From: Desulfobacula sp.
Lineage (GTDB): Bacteria > Desulfobacterota > Desulfobacteria > Desulfobacterales > Desulfobacteraceae
Direction of reading: 5' to 3'
NCBI RefSeq assembly: GCF_021107415.1
Contig: NZ_JAIOSW010000345.1
Location: 1 to 12,939, forward strand
Length of the DNA stretch: 12,939 nucleotides
The notes below the pieces were generated by a model that was given only the letters and a program-made list of their open reading frames with translations, was not told the origin of the DNA and made no database searches. The translations under genes and the position numbers were made by a program. Positions 7,761-12,939 of the stretch are shown piece after piece; the stretch's first letter is position 1, and each line of letters opens with the position of its first letter.

Positions 7761-9461
7761 TTATTTTCTTTTCACAATTACCAGTGTCATATCATCTTCA
7801 GGTATTTTGCTTCCGGTATAATTTTCAACACTTTCCATAATATTATCTAATATTTCCCTTGCAGTTTCAGCATTGTTTTCCTTTAGTATTTTCCGGATGC
7901 GTTCCTTTCCAAACATCTCACCCTTGCTGTTTCTTGCCTCCCATAGTCCATCGGTTTCAAGGATAACCATCTGACCTGCTTTAAAACCCCTTCTTTCATA
8001 TTCTGTGTACTGAAAATCACCGTCAATACCCAGTGCTATGCCTTTTCCTTTTAATTCTTCAAAAGAATCCGTCAAAGAATCATAAAATATTGCGGGTTCA
8101 TGGCCAGCGCGCACCCATTCAAGGGTATTTTTTCCATACTCAACAGATAAGAAAAAAAGTGTTATAAACCGCCCTGAATCTTCAACATCCCTGCTGAATT
8201 GGAAATTAACATCATTGACAATACTGGCAAGACTTCCCGGAAGAGCAACACGCTGACGCATAAAAGCACGGGTTGACGCCATGAGCAGGGCTGATGAAAT
8301 ACCATGTTCAGAGACATCGCCCACAACAATACCGATCTTTTTGCCGGCCGGATCTGTTGGGTAAATATAATCATAATAGTCTCCCCCGGTTTCATCGCTG
8401 TATATGATTCTGCCCGCAATATCCAATCCTTCAATTTCAGGTTCCTTTTCCGGCAGTAGACCCTGCTGAACTTCCCCTGCCAGGGCAAGTGACTGTTTTA
8501 TCTGGTAACGATCCCTTAAGCCCTCTGTCATTTTATTAAAATTATCGGCAAGTATCCCAAGCTCATTGTTATCAGATACCTTCACAGAAGCGGCCAAATT
8601 ACCCTTCTCAACCTGCTCCATGGCATTTTTCATTTCAGTTACCGGTTTGACAATGATCCTTGAAAGAAGATGTGAAAGGATCATGGCAAGGGAAAGGTCC
8701 ACAAAAAGTATAAATATAATTAAATTACCAAGGCTGGAAAGAATTATTTCAGGATCGGTTCCCACCATCTCTTTTGCCTTTGAATAAGACAGCAGTGCAA
8801 GGTCTGTTATCGGAATAAAAGAAGCAAAAACAAAAGTTGTCATTATTCTCAGCCGCAAACTAAGCCGAAACACTCCTTTGATTTTTACCAGGCCTCCTGT
8901 GGGAAAAAAATACGGCATAATTTTTCGACAAAAATTTTCCATAATAAAAAAGATCATGGCAACAGTAACGATTCCGCCTATGATAGTTCCTGCAAATGTC
9001 CGCAAGACATGAAACCAGATGTCAGTTGTGAGATTTGAAAACCCGTTGTCAAAGAGAACCATACTGCTCATAATTATGGATGCCAATCCCCAGTTGAACA
9101 ATGAGGTCATGGATGCTGCAAATGGCAGATTAAGGATTTTTCTCTGGACTGTTTTCAAAAGGGCTGACTCCGTATGCCTGCGCATTGATTTGAGCTTGAT
9201 ATATCTGTCAATATCCCTGAACCATTTTCTGTAAACCGTAACCCCGATGAATATCAGAAAAACAGTCATGACCATTGGAACTAAAAGCTCATCTGCAAGA
9301 CTTGTATAGATAATGGAAGTATTATCAAAAAACATAAAATAAAGGGTTACAAACAGTGCCCCGGTCAAATTGGCCAGTATCTGCACAAAAAGGGACATTC
9401 TGCCCAGGTATTTACCGACCTTCACCCATGTAATGTCTTTATGATCATCTTCTTTTTTCAT
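7761..9461 (-). CDS. Membrane HAMP-domain PP2C-type (SpoIIE/RsbU) serine phosphatase
   Basis: This is a 566-residue inner-membrane signalling phosphatase. About six hydrophobic helices are seen (near 24-46, 58-76, 116-137, 152-174, 207-226, 243-264), then a HAMP linker (about 265-318), a short coil with the usual L-A-G-E-V-Q-Q-x-L-L-P entry (326-337) and a SpoIIE/RsbU PP2C domain. Catalytic-metal motifs are present: G-G-D-Y-Y-D-Y (359-365), G-D-V-S-E-H-G (381-387), A-G-H-E-P (452-456), E-T-D-G-L-W-E (502-508) and D-D-M (556-558). Such enzymes typically dephosphorylate STAS-domain anti-sigma-factor antagonists in partner-switching pathways. No antagonist or anti-sigma kinase gene is visible in this window, so its target is unknown. 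The N-terminus has only two short periplasmic loops, so a small ligand or membrane state may be the input (inference). The start at 9461 has only an A-rich leader, without a strong ribosome site. It is divergent from the ABC operon. Confidence 0.93.
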   Translation of the reverse strand: MKKEDDHKDITWVKVGKYLGRMSLFVQILANLTGALFVTLYFMFFDNTSIIYTSLADELLVPMVMTVFLIFIGVTVYRKWFRDIDRYIKLKSMRRHTESALLKTVQRKILNLPFAASMTSLFNWGLASIIMSSMVLFDNGFSNLTTDIWFHVLRTFAGTIIGGIVTVAMIFFIMENFCRKIMPYFFPTGGLVKIKGVFRLSLRLRIMTTFVFASFIPITDLALLSYSKAKEMVGTDPEIILSSLGNLIIFILFVDLSLAMILSHLLSRIIVKPVTEMKNAMEQVEKGNLAASVKVSDNNELGILADNFNKMTEGLRDRYQIKQSLALAGEVQQGLLPEKEPEIEGLDIAGRIIYSDETGGDYYDYIYPTDPAGKKIGIVVGDVSEHGISSALLMASTRAFMRQRVALPGSLASIVNDVNFQFSRDVEDSGRFITLFFLSVEYGKNTLEWVRAGHEPAIFYDSLTDSFEELKGKGIALGIDGDFQYTEYERRGFKAGQMVILETDGLWEARNSKGEMFGKERIRKILKENNAETAREILDNIMESVENYTGSKIPEDDMTLVIVKRK

Positions 9462-9750
9462 AATCTTTTTTTTTAATACAGGTTCCCTGCAAACTTTTAA
9501 TCAAGATTAAGATTAGGAATACCAGATAAAAATTCATCTGTCTTTTGAACATTTTCTCAAGATATGGTTATTCTATACCAATCCAGGTCGGTTTTTTCAA
9601 CCAAAACCAATATGAACAATATTTGAATTAATGTTAAAAATCCCAATGCAACCAGTAACAAGACCTTTTATGATTTCTTTAAACTTGTGAAGTTTCCAAG
9701 CCTGTGCTAATAATAAATACTTAGTGCAATGGCAAATTTAAGAGGTATTA
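9462..9750. other. Divergent intergenic region
   Basis: This 289-base A/T-rich spacer separates the minus-strand phosphatase from the plus-strand ABC operon and must hold promoters for both. I see no gene in it. Weak structures are a short AAGATT tandem near 9504-9515, a GGTT/AACC mini-hairpin at 9590-9602, and the element pair described for 9685-9727. No riboswitch, terminator or repeat array could be recognised. Confidence 0.5.
9685..9714 (+). promoter_or_regulatory. Possible sigma-70-type promoter for the ABC operon
   Basis: TTGTGA (9685-9690) and AATAAT (9709-9714) are 18 bases apart and match 4 of 6 and 5 of 6 consensus positions; initiation would fall near 9721. GTGCTAA (9704-9710) and TTAGTGC (9721-9727) could pair in RNA over 7 bp if two G-U pairs are allowed, so a small operator or leader stem is conceivable. 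In A/T-rich DNA such matches are common and confidence is low. Confidence 0.3.
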
Positions 9751-10701
9751 ATGAAGGATAATCCCTGTCTTCGTATCGGGCATTTAAAAATTGTTGACCA
9801 TCTTATTTTAGGCATTGCCGATCTTCAACTAAAAAATAATGAAATAAACCTTAGTCATTCAACCCTTGAAACACTTGCCATGAATTCATGGGAACAAGTC
9901 TGTGACGGTCTAAAAGAAGGGGATATCAACAGTGCATTTATCACTGCCCCGCTGGCAATGGATCTTTTTGCAAAAGGTCTTGATATCAGGGTTTTAATGT
10001 TCACCCATCGATCCGGCAGCGTGATTGTTAAAAACAAAGCCGCAGGCATAAACAATATTGCTGATTTTAAAGGCAAGACTGTTCTTGTTCCTTCAGAACT
10101 CTGTATCCAAAACATGCTCCTTCACAGGCTATTGTCCACTGTTGGACTTAAGCTCGGACCTCATGACGATATCAATGCAGACGTAGCAGGTGAAGTTGTC
10201 AACCCGTTTCTGATGACTGAATTGTTAATGAATGACCAGGATGATGACATTGCTGGATTTGCCGTTGCAGAACCCTTTGGCAGTGAGGCCGTTGATAAAG
10301 GAATTGTCACAAAAGTCTGTACTTCTCAAAGTTTATGGAAAGATCATCCCTGCTGTGTCTTTGTCCTGAATAAATCCTTTATGGGACACTATCTTGAAGC
10401 GGTAAAAGAAATCATCTCTTTATTTATTCAAACCGGACAACGCATTGAAAATGCAAAAGACGATGAAATTCTTTCCATGGCACACCATTTTCTTGGGCAA
10501 AAAAAAAAAGTAATCCAACAGGTTCTTTTAGAAACAGGCATAGGCTTTAATCCTTCCTTATTGATTCCGGATATTGAAGCACTGAATATTATTCAGAACT
10601 ATATGACAGACGTCATGAGGGTCTTAAAAAATAAAATCGATATGAATCACTTTGTGGACAGCACATTTATAACAAACACACTATCGGAAGCCGGGCAGTG
10701 A
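9751..10701 (+). CDS. NMT1/SsuA-like substrate-binding-protein homologue without signal peptide
   Basis: This 316-residue protein has the fold signature of NitT/TauT (nitrate, sulfonate, taurine, bicarbonate-type) periplasmic binding proteins: an opening strand C-L-R-I-G-H-L-K-I-V-D-H, a middle I-A-D-F-K-G-K-T-V-L-V-P (102-113), the hinge A-E-P-F-G (173-177) and W-K-D-H-P-C-C-V (196-203). It has no signal peptide: the mature-type first strand starts at residue 6, a good AGAGGT ribosome site lies just upstream, and an in-frame TAA at 9739-9741 rules out an upstream extension. It is therefore predicted to stay in the cytoplasm. It is the first gene of the operon and overlaps the ATPase start by 4 bases. 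The same fold occurs again in the exported protein two genes downstream. A cytoplasmic ligand sensor acting on the ATPase is plausible, by analogy with the NrtA-like C-terminal domain of cyanobacterial NrtC. A THI5/NMT1-like enzyme is the alternative. Confidence 0.8.
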   Translation: MKDNPCLRIGHLKIVDHLILGIADLQLKNNEINLSHSTLETLAMNSWEQVCDGLKEGDINSAFITAPLAMDLFAKGLDIRVLMFTHRSGSVIVKNKAAGINNIADFKGKTVLVPSELCIQNMLLHRLLSTVGLKLGPHDDINADVAGEVVNPFLMTELLMNDQDDDIAGFAVAEPFGSEAVDKGIVTKVCTSQSLWKDHPCCVFVLNKSFMGHYLEAVKEIISLFIQTGQRIENAKDDEILSMAHHFLGQKKKVIQQVLLETGIGFNPSLLIPDIEALNIIQNYMTDVMRVLKNKIDMNHFVDSTFITNTLSEAGQ

Positions 10702-11465
10702 AAATAGAAATTGAAAAAGTAACAAAAATTTACAATAAATCGGCAAAATCCGATCATATTGTGCTGAAAGATATCACTTTTTCCATTGATGACGGTGATT
10801 TTGTCATTATACTGGGAGAATCCGGTTGTGGGAAAACAACACTTTTAAATATGCTGGCAGGGCTGGAACGGCCGACATCGGGAAAAATTTATATTGATGA
10901 ACAGGAACTCAGCGGCATACATCCGTCCCGTGCAATGCTTTTTCAGCAACCCACATTGATTCCGTGGTTAAATGTAAAAGAAAATGTGGCTTATGGGTGC
11001 AAATTACGAGGTGATACACAACAGCTTGATTATCGGGTCAATCAATTTCTCGAAATAATGGGAATTGCAGGATTTGCCGATGCAAAACCCAACCAGCTGT
11101 CCCTTGGTATGGCCCAGAGAGCCTGTCTTGCCCGCGCTCTGGTTGGACTTCCGGATGCACTTTTATTAGATGAGCCCTTTGCCTCGTTGGACACCTTTAC
11201 CCAGGCACATATTCAGGAAGAGCTGGTAAACTTATGGCTTTCCGAACAATTTACCGCTGTATTTGTCACCCATGATATTGATGAAGCCATCCGAATGGGA
11301 ACCAAGGTCATTCTTCTGGCAGGAGAACCGGCTGATATTAAAGATATTTTTGAAATTAATGAGGAATACCCAAGGGATAGAAATAATCCTAAATTTAAAG
11401 AAATACGTACTAAAATCCTTGAAAGGTTTAAAAACTCCTATCTGGCCAAACGGAGTCTTTTATGA
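10698..11465 (+). CDS. NitT/TauT-family ABC transporter ATP-binding protein
   Basis: This 255-residue ABC ATPase of the nitrate/sulfonate/taurine importer class energises the permease encoded downstream. Motifs: Walker A G-E-S-G-C-G-K-T-T (40-48), Q-loop L-F-Q-Q (81-84), signature L-S-L-G-M (134-138), Walker B L-L-L-D-E-P (155-160), D-loop S-L-D (163-165) and H-loop T-H-D (H192). The signature has Leu in place of the first Gly of LSGG, while the functionally key Ser and second Gly are kept. The start is GTG 10698, overlapping the upstream TGA as GTGA, with GGAAG 7 bases before it; this points to translational coupling with the cytoplasmic binding-protein homologue. The C-terminus stops soon after the ATPase fold, so there is no fused regulatory domain. 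Substrate cannot be deduced. Confidence 0.93.
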   Translation: MKIEIEKVTKIYNKSAKSDHIVLKDITFSIDDGDFVIILGESGCGKTTLLNMLAGLERPTSGKIYIDEQELSGIHPSRAMLFQQPTLIPWLNVKENVAYGCKLRGDTQQLDYRVNQFLEIMGIAGFADAKPNQLSLGMAQRACLARALVGLPDALLLDEPFASLDTFTQAHIQEELVNLWLSEQFTAVFVTHDIDEAIRMGTKVILLAGEPADIKDIFEINEEYPRDRNNPKFKEIRTKILERFKNSYLAKRSLL

Positions 11466-11752
11466 AGAAGGATCACATCAAACCTCATTCAAGACGTCAA
11501 TTTCTTAAAACTGCAGCTGCAGCCTGTTCAAGCCTGTTTCTTCCCTCCAGCGTCACCGCCTTTAAAAAAAATGAAACCATTCGACTGGGGTATCTTCCCA
11601 TAACCGATGCCACACCCTTGCTTGTGGCCCATGGCCTTGGATATTTCTCAGATGAAGGACTTGTGGTTGACAGACCTGTTATGGTAAGATCATGGAATAT
11701 ACTGATTGAATCATTCCTTGCAGGCAAATTTAACTTAACACATATGGGATGA
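11462..11752 (+). CDS. Tat-exported ABC substrate-binding protein, N-terminal part (gene broken)
   Basis: This is the first 96 residues of a NitT/TauT-type binding protein. A twin-arginine leader is evident: S-R-R-Q-F-L-K (residues 10-16), then an alanine-rich hydrophobic stretch and a likely signal-peptidase site after S-V-T-A (about residue 33). The mature first strand T-I-R-L-G-Y-L-P-I-T-D and Y-F-S-D-E-G-L follow as in the family. The frame stops at TGA 11750-11752 after N-L-T-H-M-G, in the middle of the first lobe. The rest of the protein continues in another frame from 11749. ATG 11462 overlaps the ATPase stop as ATGA, with GGAG six bases upstream. On its own this fragment cannot form a binding site. 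The gene is either a recent pseudogene or a sequencing/assembly error. Confidence 0.8.
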   Translation: MKKDHIKPHSRRQFLKTAAAACSSLFLPSSVTAFKKNETIRLGYLPITDATPLLVAHGLGYFSDEGLVVDRPVMVRSWNILIESFLAGKFNLTHMG

Positions 11753-12621
11753 GATTTAAACAAAAAATACCGGTGAAGGTTCTTGCCTGGAACCATACCA
11801 ATGGGAGTGCGGTTACGGTGAAGGGTGATTCCGATATTCACAGCTTCAAAGACCTTGGCGGCAGACAGATTGCCGTTCCTTCCTGGTATTCCATGCATAA
11901 CCTGATCCTGCAGATGGGTATCCGGTCACAGGGATTAAAACCTGTGATAAAGCCGCAATCGGCCAGGCTTGCCAAAGATGAAGTTAACCTGTTTATTCTG
12001 CCGCCGCCGGATATGCCCACCGCCTTGTTAGGAAATAAAATTGACGGATATATTGTCGCAGATCCTTTTAATGCGCTGGCCCAGGTAAAATTTAATGCCA
12101 GAATCATGAGGCTTACCGGCGATATCTGGAAGAATCATCCCTGTTGTGTCATTGCTGCCAATGAAAATTTTATAAAGAACAACACTGTATTAATACAAAA
12201 ATCCATGAACGCAATTGTTCGGGCTCAGGCCTGGTGTATCAATAACCCAAAAGAAACCGCCCATCTATTAAGTCGTAACGGTGGAGGATATCTGCCAGTC
12301 TCCAAAGATGTTTTAAGCAAAGTGTTTGAGAATCCTGAAAAAAGTGAGGTTACTCACCCGGATTGGGATATAGCAAGGATTGGATTCCAACCATTTCCTT
12401 TTCCCTCGGCCACACGATTTACGATTGACCAGATGAAACAAACGCTTGTGGAAGGAGACACTCTTTTTCTTAAAAAATTAGACACCTCAATGGCAGCTGA
12501 TGATCTTGTGGAAAATCAATTTGTTACAAAGGCTATAGATGAAATGGGCGGCATTAACCAATTTTGCAATTGTAGTCTGAGCCAACCCTATACAAGGGAA
12601 GAAGTCATTGAAATCAATTAA
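11749..12621 (+). CDS. ABC substrate-binding protein, C-terminal part (gene broken)
   Basis: These 290 residues continue the binding protein begun at 11462. The frame opens at M-R-F-K-Q-K-I-P-V-K-V-L, followed by A-W-N-H-T-N-G-S, the I-A-V-P-S-W-Y-S strand-turn, I-V-A-D-P-F (hinge region, about 102-107), W-K-N-H-P-C-C-V (127-134) and a helical C-terminal lobe. ATG 11749 overlaps the preceding TGA in an ATGA arrangement, so reinitiation is physically possible, but this half would have no export signal. Aligning with the operon's first gene, that paralogue has six residues (T-A-P-L-A-M) between the points matching N-L-T-H-M and M-R-F-K, where this gene retains only two bases. A net loss of roughly 16 nt therefore fits better than a single-base slip. 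The downstream permease start overlaps the 3' end by 14 bases. Confidence 0.8.
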   Translation: MRFKQKIPVKVLAWNHTNGSAVTVKGDSDIHSFKDLGGRQIAVPSWYSMHNLILQMGIRSQGLKPVIKPQSARLAKDEVNLFILPPPDMPTALLGNKIDGYIVADPFNALAQVKFNARIMRLTGDIWKNHPCCVIAANENFIKNNTVLIQKSMNAIVRAQAWCINNPKETAHLLSRNGGGYLPVSKDVLSKVFENPEKSEVTHPDWDIARIGFQPFPFPSATRFTIDQMKQTLVEGDTLFLKKLDTSMAADDLVENQFVTKAIDEMGGINQFCNCSLSQPYTREEVIEIN

Positions 12622-12939
12622 TCGATTCATATACAAAGATCCCAGGCAAGTCGGGCTGAATGCTGTTTTCGGCAATCGTAATTTTGGCTGGAAATTTGAA
12701 CTGATCGGGCTTTTGATTTTTATCTGTTTCTGGATGGCAGCCGCAAGTTTCATTGTTACAAGACCTGAATTTGCACAATTTACTGGTTCTTCCCCCGGCC
12801 CAACCTTTAAGGCCCTGTTTGCAGCCACCCAGGAAAGCAAATTCGGGATAACTGTACTTGCAAGTTTAAAAAGAAGTATCATTCGCATAGCCCCTGGAGC
12901 GGTTATGGGTGTTGCAGTCGGTATTATAGTCGGGTTTTA
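12608..12939 (+). CDS. NitT/TauT-family ABC transporter permease (N-terminal part)
   Basis: This is the membrane subunit of the ABC importer, cut by the window end after about 110 codons. The start is TTG 12608, preceded by AAGGGA (12594-12599) with an 8-base spacer; no ATG is available before the first helix, and an in-frame TGA at 12578-12580 limits the upstream. A short basic/polar N-terminus leads to the first transmembrane helix (about residues 29-48, F-E-L-I-G-L-L-I-F-I onward), then the family's P-x-P-T-F-K-A-L loop, the helix T-V-L-A-S-L-K-R-S and the start of the BPD_transp_1 domain (A-V-M-G-V-A-V-G-I-I-V-G). It overlaps the binding-protein stop by 14 bases, continuing the tight packing of the operon. 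The conserved coupling EAA loop lies beyond the window. Confidence 0.85.
   Translation, partial: MKSINRFIYKDPRQVGLNAVFGNRNFGWKFELIGLLIFICFWMAAASFIVTRPEFAQFTGSSPGPTFKALFAATQESKFGITVLASLKRSIIRIAPGAVMGVAVGIIVGF

Noticed and set aside
11462..12621. Programmed ribosomal frameshift joining the two binding-protein frames
   Set aside because: No slippery heptamer is seen at the break, and about six residues of the fold are missing, which a frameshift alone would not restore.
12487..12888. Minus-strand 133-codon open frame over the permease start
   Set aside because: It is antisense to a well-supported permease and binding-protein end, with no recognisable motifs or ribosome site.

Overview
The window looks like a low-GC contig from a Deltaproteobacterium-type bacterium, most likely Desulfobacterota close to Desulfobacteraceae. 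That placement is an inference from gene content: a phasin-like tail next to an AarF/UbiB kinase, a membrane HAMP-SpoIIE phosphatase, and a NitT/TauT-type ABC operon whose binding proteins carry a 'W-K-x-H-P-C-C-V' motif. No rRNA, tRNA, CRISPR array or complete mobile element was seen.

Layout. Positions 1 to about 308 (minus strand) hold an internal piece of an archaeal-type threonyl-tRNA synthetase. It abuts the C-terminal end of a phasin-like protein on the plus strand (about 304-453). GC content falls from about 49% (hand count, 1-300) to about 33% (301-420) at this junction, so the first 300 bases are probably foreign: an assembly chimera, or less likely a real rearrangement. An AarF/UbiB-family kinase (467-2179, +) follows. 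Convergent to it is a minus-strand cluster sbcD (7259-6033), sbcC (6020-2772) and a CYTH/triphosphate tunnel enzyme (2707-2243), joining an SMC-like DNA-end nuclease complex to a small phosphohydrolase. Between sbcD and the next gene lies a decayed piece of an MFS transporter (about 7359-7740, +). A six-TM HAMP-SpoIIE/RsbU phosphatase follows on the minus strand (9461-7761).

After a 289-bp divergent intergenic region comes a plus-strand ABC operon with overlapping genes: a substrate-binding-protein homologue with no signal peptide (9751-10701), an ATPase (10698-11465, GTG start), a Tat-exported substrate-binding protein broken into two frames (11462-11752 and 11749-12621), and the start of a permease (12608 to the window end, TTG start).

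The most interesting part is the ABC operon. It encodes two homologous binding-protein folds, one with a Tat leader and one demonstrably cytoplasmic (an in-frame stop lies just upstream of its start codon). This suggests, as inference only, that the cytoplasmic copy senses substrate inside the cell and controls the ATPase, much as the C-terminal NrtA-like domain of cyanobacterial NrtC does. The exported copy is disrupted by what looks like a 16-19 nt loss, leaving an ATGA stop-start junction, so the system is either decaying, misassembled, or running on a split protein.
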